Origin: Neovahlkampfia damariscottae
Lineage: Eukaryota > Heterolobosea > Selenaionea > Neovahlkampfiida > Neovahlkampfiidae
Direction of reading: 5' to 3'
NCBI GenBank assembly: GCA_016618085.1
Contig: JABLTG010000077.1
Span: forward strand, 25,872 to 89,871
Length of the DNA: 64,000 nt
How positions within the stretch are numbered: the stretch's first letter is position 1; each line of letters begins with the position of its first letter. The notes beneath the pieces were generated by a model. It was not told where the DNA came from and did not search any database. It saw only the letters and a program-made list of their open reading frames with translations. Below, piece by piece: positions 41,601-55,195 of the stretch. The position numbers and the translations under genes were made by a program.

Positions 41601-44600
41601 ACATCAATCAAATGATGACTTTACCATTGTTTGTTCTATAAATTTGAATGTTCCAAATACTGGTACAAAATCAATTATTTTGTATGAGAACGAAAAACTT
41701 CATGCAATCTCGAATACCCCCTATTCATTTTGGATTATTGATTTAAAAGTTACACCGGTTAATATTTATGCCAAGAATGGTATTGCATTATCAGACACAG
41801 ATGGAAATTTATTACCTGGTTTAAAAGGATATACTTATCAATTGAATAATACACAATTCAATTTAAAATATACCTGTGTAGCACCTTCAGGTTCAATACA
41901 AAGTTGTATCCAAGAAACACAAGGAAATTATTTGAAAGATTTGAAAATAATTCCCTTGGAATTTAGTGACGGAAATGTTTCAATTCATACAGTTGATACG
42001 TTGTTTTACAGAAAGAACAGAATTGATTTATTTGTTCCACAGGCAATTCCAATCGGAGAAGTTAGTGATGTGTTAATTACTTTCAATTCTTCAACTTTTG
42101 AAACTGATTTAGTGAATATTCAATATTTTTGTGTATTTGAATCAAAGAACGTGACTGCAACTGTGATGAACGTAACAACAATTAGATGCAATTCTGTTGG
42201 TCATTCTGTAAAAAAATATTCAAAAATAGATGTTGCTTTTGAATATGGACACCATGCAGGAGTTATCAATAGTGTGGATAATTTTTACTTCATTGGTGAA
42301 AATATGATTTATCCTTCCACATCGATTACAAATTCACCTGGATTCTTAAGGTTTAATTTTTCATTTTTGGATGAATTGAAACCAAGTCTTCAAGATTCTG
42401 TTGAGTGTCAGTTTGATGATGGAACTATTTTCAATGCCAAACCAATTTCAACTTATGAATATGAATGCGATTTTGCTTCAACAACAACAAAAAATTTAAC
42501 TTTTTGGTACAAAAATTATGTCGGAAAAAGAACAAAATTATCTTCAAATTTTATTTCGTTATATTTTATGAGTAAGAACTGATTCTGAATCAAACTTAAC
42601 CTTTTTTACAGATTTCACCCTTTCTTATGATTCTACAAGTAAACAATTTGGAAATACTATGATCAAGTATAATTCAACATTAATGTTTGAAGATGAACCT
42701 GTTCCAGAGACAATCAAAGAGAATATATTTTGTTCATTCGACAACAAAACAGGTGATACTTATCATTTAGGATCAAGAAAATATTTGTGTACCGTTGTAT
42801 CAGATATTGCTGGTTTCAAGAAGATTTCAATGAAATTGAATCAAATCAATCCATTCAAAGTTCAAAATATTCATAATACATTTTCCAAAAAATTTGATAT
42901 CAGTTTCAACAATTCAATTGCAGTTATTAAAAAAATTGAATGGATCAAAGATACTACAACACTTATTACTGAAGGGAAACTCAAAAATGATTGCAGTGAT
43001 ATTGTTGTCACGTTTAATGAAATTGAAATAGGAAGGAGAGTTGAAAATTGCAATTCAGTGAATACAAAAGTTACATTTTTAACTCAAGATATCACAAAAG
43101 GAGTTGTCAATGCTTATTCTTTGTTTCTTGGAAATCCAATTGCGATCGGAAATGACTCATTTGTGGATGGAGGAGAACTTATTCAACTTTTCAGCTATTT
43201 GGAAGTAAATGATGTCATTTCAATCAGTAAGAATACTTTAGAATTTGGATTATTTAAAAAGTTCTCTGTTTTGAATGTTCAACCATATTTTGTTGTTGGA
43301 AGATCTTCCAACGTTACAATACAATCAAATTATGAAGTCATTAATTTTAATAATAATATTGACTTCTATGTTGAACATTCTACATTAAATTATTCGGCAA
43401 AATTAAATGGAAATACTTTTTTTGCCACACTAAATTCAGTCTCTCAAGCAAAACTGAACCTCAAAATATTGGTAATTTACAAACCAACAGGAGAAAGAGT
43501 TGATGGTTCAATTGACACTTTTGAATTCTTCTTTATGGATCCAATCAATATGAAATATTTGTATCCATTTGTCGAAGGATTTACTTTTTCAAACAAAAAT
43601 ACACGTGTCATTTTGAACACAAATGAGAATTTATTGACGGATAAAGGACTTCTTTGTCAGTATTGCTTAAATACAGACACTCAGTATTTTGAAGCAAAAT
43701 TCGTTGGAGGAAATACCAAAATAGTTGATTGCAACATTACTGCAGCTGGTTTATTGAAGACATCAGAATTGGTCCATATTTCCTTATACATGAATCAATC
43801 GTTGGATACATACATAAAATTATCATCTCATAATCTCACTTTGGTTTATATGAAAGAACCAATTTCAATCAACTTAAACCCTGTTATTAACAAATATCTT
43901 TTTGGACAAAATTTTGATTTAGAATTTACAGATCCACTCTCATTAGATTTAAAACTAAGTTATTCGAATTTCAAAGTTAAAGCAACAGTGGAAAATTCAT
44001 TAAATTCAAATTTTATTTCATGTCAAAATGGTATATCAAAACCACAATGTGTCATTGATAATTTGACTGTAGACAAAACTCCTTCAAAAATAGATTTTCA
44101 AATGCAATTCAACTCGACATTCTTTTCAGAGAACATCAACTTGAAAATGACATCACATTATTTTAGAGAAAATATCACATTCCTCACTGAATTTCCTTTT
44201 ATCGCAAATTCAAAGAATTCATCTTTGAAAATCAATTTCAATGTATCTCAAAATCTTCATCAAAATTACAGTTACTATTGCAGAGTATTTGGTGTGGATT
44301 ATGAAATTATCCGTGATTCAGTTGAATACAGTTCATTTTCATGTAGTTTTTTGACTAAAAATGAATTGTATGCGAATATATCATTGTACATTAATGGTTC
44401 TTCAATTATTGGTATGGATGGTATAATTTCAAATGAAGATTCGATGATTGAATTGACACAACTCAAATTACAAGTCGGTTATTCTCGGGATGTTGATAAT
44501 TCTTCACATACCATTTCAAGATCAATTGATTCTTCTCCTATTTTTCTAAATCAAAAATATAGAAATTTGCAATACAGAATTGTCTCAAATGACGGAATTT

Positions 44601-47600
44601 CATACATTTATGGCTGTAAAGTACTTGAATCAGGATCCATAGAATGTGTAAAAAATTCATTGTTCAACCCAACATTTGATATAAATCTCATTTATTTTGA
44701 GTTGGAATACAAAACTGAAAACACTGGTTTGTGGAAAAAATTAATTGATGTGAATAGAGGCTTGGTGTCTTATGAAAAACATGTTATTGTTTCTATATCG
44801 CCAGTTGCTGCATTAGTTCATTCAAGTTTAAATGTCACCATCAATTTTGGATCAAGCACTTTAAATTTAGACACCTTCTTGTCCAATCATCTGGAGTTAC
44901 ATTGTTCAGATCAAAGAAACTTGTTCAATGGATTAAAAAAATCTACCACGAGTTTTTTGTGTGATATTCAATATGAAAATTCGAATTTGATTCAAATTGA
45001 TGTGTCATTTACAGTTCCTAAATTTGATATTGGATTAAACGTATCTTTATCAACCAATACTTATCCATTTTACTTTTTGACTCAATCAGAAATAAATTTG
45101 AAATCAGAATCCGATAGAAGATTGTTTGTTTCAGATGAATTCGCAACATTTAATATAAACACCACTAATTTCATTCCATCAAGTGCATTAGAATTCATCA
45201 AAGGAAAATTCAATGAATCATCAGGTTTCGTCGGAGCAACAAATTTAGTCTATTCTAATGGAAATGACTATACGTTTTATTTTAATGCATCACTACAAAA
45301 AGGAGGTCTGTATCCATTATCACTTTGGTATGATGATGGAAATTATAAGTTTCAATTGTCCAATAATACTATTGATGTTGTGTTTATCAAAATTGCAAAA
45401 ATTCTTGGTTCATCACCAACTGTTGCAATAGTGAATCAAACATCAGTTCTGAACATACAAACATCTTTTGATACCAGTTTTGATTATGGCAATAATACAT
45501 CTTTCATTTGTAAATATGGTCCGTCTGGTGCTCCTTTTGGAAATTTCACAAAAGCTACTGTCGGATTTCTCAAAGGAACTTTTGATTGTAATGTAATTTC
45601 AGATAGCATTGGAACATATTATATCAGCGTTTGGATAGTTGCAGTTGGGGTGGAAAAGAAAATAACGGATGAAAATCTTGCGTTTAGAATTGTTACAACA
45701 AACTATTTATCACCAAGTTATGGAATAGCTGCTGGAAATGAAAATACAACAATGAACACATATTATGGAATACCAACAAATATTACATTCAATCAAACAT
45801 CTTTGGAAAAATATGTCTTTATTTGTACTTCAGTTTCATTTCAATTGAATTGTGTAACTCCGACAATAAGCACCAGTGACTTGATTCCTTACTCATCTTA
45901 TCAATTGAAGTTCACACAAACATCTGTAAAATTTTCAATCAAATGGGTTGTGTATGAAAAAAGGAATATTTCAGATTTCTATCCTAAAGTTGTTTCAGCT
46001 TTTACTTCAAGTTTCAACTTGTCAATCCATTTGAAAGAAACAAAATTAATACAAGAAGGTTCATTCTATCTCGTGATTGATCCAAAAAAAAGTGAAGAAT
46101 TAAGGAGTGATTTAGGACAACTAAAGAATGAATTAAATTCCACAGTATTAATTTCAAAATCATTGACTGCTGGATCACATTTTTTGGAATTGTTTTACTT
46201 TAATTCTGAGTTAGTAGAATTCAAATCAATGATTCCAATTTCTTCAAAAGAAGTTTTAACTGTTCTCAAGAGATCAACAATATCTTTTGCTTCAAATTCT
46301 GAAAATGTCCTTTATTTGAATGAATTTAAGAATATCACAATATCTCTTGATAACGATGTTAATATGTTGAGTTATCATTTACCGAAGGTAAAATGCAAAA
46401 TTGGAGATGTATTTGTGGACACGTATTTTGATGCTTCAAAACCAACTCAATACAGCTGTACTGCATTTTCTTCAACAAAAAAGATCGATTTCTTTTCTTT
46501 ATGGTATAAAAATGAAGATGCTGTTGATGGAGAAATATTAATTTCAAGCACCAAACTACCAATCTTATTTATTGAAAATTTTAATATCACTTCAGTATCA
46601 CCATTTGCTTCAGTAGAAGAAAATACAACAATTTCCATTGATTCAACATTTACGGACATTTATGGTTCACATGCAACTTACTCCTGTGAATTTAATGGAA
46701 AATCGTATCCTGCCAACTATGTGAATTCAAAATTTCAATGTTCTTTGTCAAAAGATACTTCGAATTCATATTTCGATCATGTGAAACTCAATATCACTTC
46801 ACCGATAACAAAGCACTCAGTTGTTATCTCTAAAAATAAAGAAGAGAATTCAAGGTTTTATTTTTTAAGTAAAACTAAAATGAATTCAATACATCCATTT
46901 CTGAAAACACACAACTCTGTTGGAAAAAAATTGGATACCACTATTCAATTATCTTTGAAAGAGAATCTTATTTTAGAAAGAGGACTGGTTTGTAATTTTG
47001 GTGACGCTTTGTTTTCTGTGGCTACTTATTTCAATGGAAACAAAAATGTTTTAGAGTGTGAAATATCAAAACAAAATTTGGGTTCTGTTGATATTTTAGA
47101 TATTACACTTTGGATTAATACCACGAAAACACTATTTCAATTGTCATCAAATAATGAAACATATCTTTTTATCAAGGAACCTATGTTGTGGAAAGATTTG
47201 CAGAATTCTTTTGACTCCAGATTCAATCCTTCAATTAATTTTGAAAAAGAATTGCCAGATACTTTTGAATACCAACTTCAATTAAGTTATCCAAAACAAA
47301 ATGTGGTTTCAAATGTATCTTGTGATTTTAGTGGGGTTCCAATCTGTCAACCAAACTTTACCGAATTAGCTATGATCAACACAATTCCAGCAAACATCAG
47401 TTTCAAAATGTATGTCACTCACAAATTTACAAAAATTGTCTCATCTTTCGACTTGGAAAATTTGGCTTACTTTAGAGATATTGCAATTCAACATTTGAAA
47501 CCTTTTATTGTGAATTCTTTCACGACAAAATATTCTCCTGTGAGAATAATAGCAAATATTTTTGAAAATGAATTGAATTCTTTGGAGTACTCTTACAAAT

Positions 47601-50600
47601 GCAACATATCCAATCATAACGAATACCGCTTATTTGATTCAAAATTTGATGTTTCTTCAACTGAGTATCAACCGATATTACCTGAAAAATCACATTTCGC
47701 TTGTGATTTTATATCATTTGGAGATGCTGATACAGATTACTATGTTACCCTTGTACTTGCAATTGGAAATAAAAACTATGAACTCACATCAGTACCTGCA
47801 GTTATACATTCAATTTCTTCATTGGAGTTGTTAACCACATCTGGTGTTTCAACAGGGAACTATAATATTTCAGTAAATTTGAATTTCAAAAATCCAACAA
47901 ATATTTATTCAAGCTACAATCACACAATTTCAGTGAAAAACAATGAAAACTATGTTAATTTGGGTACATGCGAAATGATTAAAACTTTCTTACATTGCTA
48001 TGTGAATTCAATTGTGAACTTATTTTCTACTTGGAAAGACTCCAGGAAACTACGTTTGATCATGTTCACAGATAATTCAAAATCAATTGAATTAAATCCA
48101 TATTTCACATTTTATCCAGAGATTAAGATTATTAAGGTATCACCATCAACATACGCCCCAACAAATGCAATTGGAGATTTTGAATTCTTTCTTACATCAT
48201 TTGAATTTTTTGAAAAAATATCTATAAAATATGTGATGAATAACTTGGAAATAGAACATAATTGCACGTTAATTTCGTTAAAAATTTTGAAATGTGGTGT
48301 TCCTTCATTCAAAACAATTGGAGTGGCTTCAATATTTCTGTCTTTAACTTCTGGTCAATATCAAAAATTAAATGGCAACATTACAATATATTCTCCATCC
48401 ACGTTTTCGTTTCAAAATGCATTGCCTAATTTATTGTCATTTGTTGATAAGAATACACTTTTCATTGCTGGAACAAATTTTATCAACACAAATTATATCA
48501 AAATCAAAATTTATGATGGTTTGATTAATCTTGTTGTTGATGGTGTTTTTGTGAATTCTACTCATCTCAAAACTTCAGTTGATTCATTATTTTATTATGA
48601 TGGTATTTATCCAAGAACTTTGAATGCTGATGTTTCATTTGATGGAGGTTTACAATACTTAACCAATTCTATTTCATTAAAGATTGACAATTGGAATGAA
48701 GTAGAAATTTCACCAAATCTGATTGCATTGAACGAAATATCAAAAGGAATTACCATCAAACATTTTCCTAAAGAAATATATTATAATTCCAGTGATTACA
48801 TTCTTGAATATTTCCTATGGATGAATCAAACGAACTTCCTCAAAATGAATTGTTTTAATGAAGGAAATTTGATTTGTAACTTGACTAAAATCCCAAAAAT
48901 CATTGGACATTATGAATTCAAAGTTATTTTAGTGGATAAAATAGGAACTTGGAATCAAGTAAATATATTTTCGAGTAACAAAATGTACATATATCCAATA
49001 TTATCAATTGAATTGGTTGAACCAAAAATGCTTGTACTGGGGACTGAAAATCCTATTAAATTTAAAGGAAATTTTACAAGTTCCTTATTCAAAACTGCAA
49101 TTTTCAGATTCATTTGGAACTCAGATACAGTTTTACTTTCATCTTTTGATAACACAACAACATTGGTTTTGGCAGAATTAACAGAAAATGAATTATCTGT
49201 ATCATTACCAAAAAGGTCTGGATTGAAAAATGTCGAAGTTACATTTAATGGAATTAACTTTCATCCTTTAAATCAATTTGATTCAATTATCAAGAATTAT
49301 CAATTAAACTATGTCATCAACACAAACACAAAAGATAATTATTTTTTGACTTTCGAATCAAGTCCAGGAAAAATTGAAGGAGTGGATTTTCCTGCTGGAA
49401 ATAATACAAAGTTAATTTTACGCTTTGACACAAATAACATATTAGATATTACCACATTATCCAATTTAGAATATGTATCTGACAAAGAAATGAACTTCAG
49501 ATTCCCATCATTCACTGAAATAACAGCACCATATCAATTAAGGTATCCACTTGAATTGCAGGTTGGACTTTCATTCAATGGAGGTTATGATTTTAGATAT
49601 TCATCAGTTGTTTATTTAAATACTTATCGCCAATCAACCTTCACTGGAATTTCTCCACAAATTGTTCCACAGGATACTGACATTGATGTTTCAATTTTTG
49701 GAATCAATTTACATTTCTTTGATCGTTGTGTATTTTATGCTCCAGGATTTGTTTCTCCTGGAAAAGAAATCCATATTTCAAACAAAACTATTGCTACAGA
49801 GAAAAATTCCACCATTTGTTCAATTCCTGCAAGTAAAACTAAAGGATATTCAATTTTGATAATCTCAATTTTGAATCCACAAAGCAATTTGAATGAAAAA
49901 GGATTTGAACTTTCTTTTTATGAAATTCCAAAGTTTGTTAATTTTATTCCAAATTCAGGAGTGAGTTCAGGAGGTTTTCCAATTACAATAACTGGAGTGA
50001 ATGTTTCAAAAGTTATCGATAATCCTTATTGCAAGTTTGGAAATATATTATGTGAAAAAAGATGCACATATTCTCAAGGATCAATTAATTGCATCACACA
50101 ATCACATCCTGCAGCAAAAGTGAATGTTGAAATTAGTTATAATGGTGAACATTGGCACGGTGTTCAAAATTCAAACATTACGAAATTTGAGTTCACCCCT
50201 TGTTTGGCTGGATATTCATCAAATTCTTATAGAGAAGGTTGTAGTTTATGTCCACCAGGAACATACAAACAGATTGGAGGATTATTTGACTGTATTCCTT
50301 GTGAAGAAGATCATTTTACTTCATTTTCTGGATCAATTCAATGCGAAAAATGTCCTGCTAATACTACAACTGATGGGATTAAAGGTTCATCATCTCATAC
50401 AGCATGTGTTTGTAATATAGGTTTCTATGTCAATCCTACTAAAGATTCAACTTCGGGAGCCTTTGGAAAATGTATTGAATGTCCTACAGGAGCTGAATGT
50501 AACTCAAAAAATATGACTATACCTCTTGCAAAGTATGGATATTGGAGATCAGCAGACAATCATCAACTCTTTTATTCTTGCCTCCCAGAGAGATCATGTG

Positions 50601-52738
50601 GTGGATATGGAGCTGAAAATTGTACAATTGGATATAGTGGTCCAAGATGTGGGTTTTGTTCATTGAATTATTATAGATTTAGAAGAAACTGCAATAAATG
50701 TGAAGAAGGAGCTTGGATTCGACTTGTTGGTATTCTTGCAGGAATGGCAGTAATCACTGGAATATTATTTTTATTGTCATCAACAAAAGTACATCATATT
50801 GCATCAATTGCTATTGCTTTTTCATTTTGGCAAGTGTTATCCATGTTTGCAAGATTTGATATTCAATGGCCAAGTTTGATTGGTGGTTCATTAACCGCAT
50901 CCTCAACATTCAATTTCAACACTGATTTCTTGAGTCCAAATTGCATTTTCCCAGATATGAACTATGTTTCTTTGTGGACTCTTCAAATGATGATGCCAAT
51001 TGGATTTTTTATTTGCTTTGCAATTTTATATTCAATTTTGCTTTTTAGATCATTTGTTGCAGCGGTCATAGGAGGTACCTTAAGACGTGTGTTCAAATTG
51101 AATATCAAATATTTGGGTCCTCTCAAAGATTTTGATCTAACGGAACCAGTTGATGAGGAAGAAGTCGAAGAAGAGAAATCTAAAGAAAAAAAAATCATTG
51201 AATTCATCAAGAAATCATTGCTAAAACTGAGATTTCTTCTTTCTGAAATTGGAAGGAAAGTTATTAATCTATTCATTTGGTGGTTCACAGAAAAATCATC
51301 GTTCAGGGAAATGATCAAAATATTCAATAGAATTATCAATGCAATATTTGCTTTTATCAGTTTTTCATTTATTTTTATTATGACCACAGCTTCGGAAGTA
51401 TTTGTTTGTAGATGGCAGCCAAACGGAAAATTCACTTTGAACAATTCACCAGATATTTTTTGCTATGAAGGAATATGGTTATATATGTTTCCATTGACAA
51501 TGTTATGGTATCTGATTTTCGGAGGTGGATCATTAATTTATTTTATTACAATTTATTTTAAATTCAAAGAATGGTCAAAAAGCACCAATTTCAATGAACG
51601 AAACAAATTTATGTTATCTAGATTTCGTAAAAGATATTACTTTTGGGAAGCAGTTATTACCATGAGAAAAACAATTTTATCTGTTCTGTACATCTTTTTA
51701 GAACCAATGTTGGTTATCATTTCTGGTATTTTATTGCTATTTATTGGATTCTTATTACACACAAACTTTGTTCCGTTTAAAAGAAAATTCCACAATGTGA
51801 TGGATTATTTTGTTATTTTAACAACTTTAATGTGCTTATTTTTCGGATTACTATTTTTTGTTGATAGATTTCCGAATCAAGAAACCAAGGTTTTCGCTGA
51901 ATATCTTGCATTTTTTGTTCTTATTGGTAGCACAATCATAGTAGTCTCTATGATACTATGGGATGCAAGGACAAGAAGAAAACATGATGCAAAAAAAAAT
52001 TTAGACCTAAAGAGGCATAAAATTAGAGATAAAGAACGTGATAACCTCAGATTAAAAGTATTATTCGATTTGCATCAATTTGGAAAAGGAGATTTTCATC
52101 AACATGATAACATGTTTGGAAATTTTGAGGTACCTTGGGACACAGATTTTCAATATAAACCTGTTTCTTTTCAAACTGATTCAGAATCAGAAGAAGACAA
52201 TTATACGAACATGAATGAAATATTTGGTGATTTACTCTCCAGAAGAAGACTTGAAAAAAATCTTTTTTCGCTTAAAAAGAAAACTTACAAAGCTTCCATG
52301 ATAATTATCAAAAAAATTAAAAAGAAAGATAAATCAAATATTGATAAACATATTAATGAAATGAATACCTATGATTCAACGATTTGGGATCAAAAAGATT
52401 TAGATAGAATTCAGAATTTTGAAAAAAATGTTGGAAGGGAAATGATCAACATAGTGTCTAATACTAAAACAGGTTCACGAGTTAAATCACTATTACACCC
52501 AGAAGAAATGAGTTCACGTCAGAGAGATATTATCAATGATTCTAGATCATCTGTGAGACATGTTAAATCAAAGAAATTGACAGTGAAAAAATCAATGGTT
52601 GAAGACGCAGCGACAATGGTCGAATTGAAAAATGCATCCACTGATGAAAAAAGAAATTCTTCAAAAGATGAAAACAGAAGAAAATCAAAACAAAAAATCC
52701 CTTCAACAGATTTGGATATTGAAGTAGTCAAAAAATAA
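38688..52738 (+). CDS. Giant multi-domain surface membrane protein (4,614 residues)
   Basis: Seven exons (38688-38847, 38883-39064, 39097-39272, 39306-39402, 39434-39593, 39629-42571, 42612-52738; introns 31-40 nt) splice in perfect frame. A signal peptide (MKRILLTLTLIIISQVLS) is followed by two concanavalin-like beta-sandwiches (~60-250, ~260-470). Three EGF-like modules (~472-583; CSNHGNC, CSSHGNC, CFGRGNC) come next, then a short leucine-rich stretch (~643-700). About 3,000 residues of Asn-rich, N-glycosylatable Ig/TIG-like repeats follow, ending with clear IPT/TIG domains. A cysteine-rich GCC2/GCC3-like block (~3770-3940; SLCPPGTYKQIGG) precedes about seven to eight membrane helices (~3945-4355). 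The cytosolic tail of ~260 residues is basic and Ser-rich. It looks like an adhesion-type receptor for prey, substrate or kin recognition. Confidence 0.88.
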
Positions 52739-52773
52739 ACATTTTTAATTCGTTTCTCGTATCCACAATTGGA

Positions 52774-52778
52774 CCAAT
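52774..52778 (+). promoter_or_regulatory. CCAAT box of the GT2 gene
   Basis: TTGGACCAATAAAATTC, 23 nt before the ATG at 52802, in the 63-bp gap after the giant gene. Confidence 0.45.
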
Positions 52779-52801
52779 AAAATTCTGATCGGAACATTGA
52801 A

Positions 52802-55177
52802 ATGTTGAAGAAAAGAGGAAAAATTTTTTTTGTTGGTTTTGTGATATTAAATTTATTTGTAACTGTAATACTGTACTTTTTCATTTCGAGAAAAACTTCA
52901 AATTCTGAACAACAGAAAAAAATCAATTTTCTAATAGTACCACAAAAACAAGAAATTTTGAAAAGAAAGACAGATTTTAAACGGCATAATACTAAAAATC
53001 CATTGATATCTGTTGTGATACCAACCTATAATTCAATGAAATATTTACCAAAAGCTATTTCAAGTGTTTTAAAACAAACTTATAAAAATTTTGAATTAAT
53101 CATTGTTAATGACTGTAGTACTGATAATACAAAGGAATTTTTGAAGAAATATTCAAATCATCCAAAAATCAAAATCATCAATAACAAAAAAAATAAGAAA
53201 TTACCTCGCAGTTTGAACACAGGATTTAAAATTGCAAAAGGTGAATATTTCACCTGGGTTTCTTCAGATAATTTTTGTACAAAAAATTTTTTATCAGAAA
53301 TGTTAAAAGTATTAAAAGAGTATAAAGACTCAAAATTTGTTTATTCCGATTATTATCTGGTGAATGAAAAAAATAAAATTATGAAAGATTATCATTCAGG
53401 AGCTGCAGTGCATGATGGAATTTTTGATGGAGGTGGTGCAAGATATAGTTTTAGAAAAAGTTTAATTGAAAATGGAGGAGTTGCTGCTTTTTTATATCAT
53501 AAATCTGTTCTACCAATCATTGGAAAATATGATGGTGAGTTAGTAGGAACAGAAGATTGGGATTATTGGATTAGAATATCAGAAGTTAATCCAATGATGG
53601 GATATTCACCGAAACCATTAATGTATTATCGAATACATAAAGAAAGTATGACCTATCGAATGAAAAATACAGTCAAAGAAAGAGAAACAAAAATGATTGA
53701 AAAACGATTAATGAATCATGGAAAAATTTTTTCTTTGAATATTTTATTTCCTGCTTTGAGATTTTGTGTTGAAAAACAGAATTCATTTGTTGTTTCTTTG
53801 ATGCAATTTGCACAAGAATTAGTTTTGGGACGATATACAAAGAAAATCGGTTTGAAATATCAAAAACTTGCTTTAAAATCAAATAAAAATCAGAGAATGA
53901 AATTAATATCGAATATTAATATTGCAATGATGTTTGCAGTCAATGGTGATTTAAAAAAAGCCAAAGAGATTGTGAAGCAAATAAAGAATTCTGGTGATGA
54001 TTATCAAAAATGGAATCACAAATTGGACTTTATTGAATATTATGAATTGGTTTTAAAATCAAAAAGAAAATCAAAAATTAAATTTTGTGAATTAGATGCA
54101 AATGAAGAATTATTCAAAAAAGATAAACCATTGCAATTGGCTTATGATCAAAAAAAATCAGTTCAACATCATCCAAGAAAAATGGGAATGTTTTTACCAC
54201 GAAATATATTGGGTTTAGTTGCAGCGAAGAAAATCGATTTGGAGTTAATGTTTGATTATTATCAGTTTTTTGATGAGATATTGTTGTTTGCATCTTCAGA
54301 AATGAATCAAATTCAATCAGAAAATATTCTCAATTTTGATGATTCTTATCAATTAGAAGATTTATTTAACCAAGAAAAACCAAATTTGATTTTTATTTAT
54401 GGAGGAAATAGTTCATATTGTGAACAAATTTCGAATCAAAAGAAACAGTTTCAAGTTTTAACATTTATTGAAAGTGATTCAGTGACAAAAGAATGTGCAA
54501 AAAGATCAAATTTCTTCATCACAAAATTTGATAAATATGCAAAGAATTTGATGAAAAATCACAAAGTTTCACCAGATTCTATTTTTACTTTGCCAAATCC
54601 TGATACATTTTCACTCGTTTCTGATACTCACAAACAAGAATTTAACTCCTATTCCGTTGCTTTTATTTTATTTCCAAAAAAACAATATGTCATCAAAGAG
54701 TTCATTAGAATTGTAAAAGAATATCAAATGCGTCCAATTTTTGTTCAGATTCCACAAATATTCTCAGATTTGCAACTATCCAATTTACAGAAACAGATTT
54801 CAGAAATTGAGAATTTTGACTTCATCAAATTGACAGAAAGTTCATCTGTTAAATCAGTATTTAAAAATATTCCTTTAATATATTTGGACCATTTGAATGA
54901 CTCAAATGATTTGAATATTTTGTTATCTCAAATTATGGCAATGAAAAGATCAATTATTGTTGGGAAAGACAGTGCTCCTTTGAGATTTAAAATTGAAGAT
55001 GAAATTACTGGAATTTTAATAGAAGATGTAAAGTTCTTATTGGATGGTTTCAAGAGAGCTGAGAAATTTAAACCAAATATAATGAGAAATCTAAAGACTT
55101 TTTCAAATATATTTCAAGATTCATCATTGAATTTGCACATGATCTTCAGAATAATTGATTCAAAAAGTCGAAATTAA
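52802..55177 (+). CDS. Type II membrane glycosyltransferase, family 2-like
   Basis: One exon of 791 residues. A short cytosolic basic end and one membrane helix (IFFVGFVILNLFVTVILYFF, ~9-28) place the rest in the Golgi lumen. Residues 70-290 are a GT-A fold of family GT2: LISVVIPTYNSMKYLPKAI, LIIVNDCSTDNT, the divalent-metal site in FTWVSSDNF, and the acidic base region GTEDWDYWIRI. Residues ~300-400 are TPR-like helices. The C-terminal half (430-791) has alternating strands and helices suggestive of a second, GT-B-like or unknown domain (NLIFIYGGN, SIFTLPNPD). Donor and acceptor sugars cannot be predicted; its neighbour is a heavily N-glycosylatable receptor. Confidence 0.8.
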   Translation: MLKKRGKIFFVGFVILNLFVTVILYFFISRKTSNSEQQKKINFLIVPQKQEILKRKTDFKRHNTKNPLISVVIPTYNSMKYLPKAISSVLKQTYKNFELIIVNDCSTDNTKEFLKKYSNHPKIKIINNKKNKKLPRSLNTGFKIAKGEYFTWVSSDNFCTKNFLSEMLKVLKEYKDSKFVYSDYYLVNEKNKIMKDYHSGAAVHDGIFDGGGARYSFRKSLIENGGVAAFLYHKSVLPIIGKYDGELVGTEDWDYWIRISEVNPMMGYSPKPLMYYRIHKESMTYRMKNTVKERETKMIEKRLMNHGKIFSLNILFPALRFCVEKQNSFVVSLMQFAQELVLGRYTKKIGLKYQKLALKSNKNQRMKLISNINIAMMFAVNGDLKKAKEIVKQIKNSGDDYQKWNHKLDFIEYYELVLKSKRKSKIKFCELDANEELFKKDKPLQLAYDQKKSVQHHPRKMGMFLPRNILGLVAAKKIDLELMFDYYQFFDEILLFASSEMNQIQSENILNFDDSYQLEDLFNQEKPNLIFIYGGNSSYCEQISNQKKQFQVLTFIESDSVTKECAKRSNFFITKFDKYAKNLMKNHKVSPDSIFTLPNPDTFSLVSDTHKQEFNSYSVAFILFPKKQYVIKEFIRIVKEYQMRPIFVQIPQIFSDLQLSNLQKQISEIENFDFIKLTESSSVKSVFKNIPLIYLDHLNDSNDLNILLSQIMAMKRSIIVGKDSAPLRFKIEDEITGILIEDVKFLLDGFKRAEKFKPNIMRNLKTFSNIFQDSSLNLHMIFRIIDSKSRN

Positions 55178-55195
55178 AAGAAAGTAAACTGTATT

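Noticed and set aside
42572-42611. Two separate genes instead of one giant receptor
   Set aside because: A 40-nt segment with consensus donor GTAAGA and acceptor TTTTTTACAG joins the two long frames exactly in phase, and there is no CCAATCA box or signal peptide before the second.
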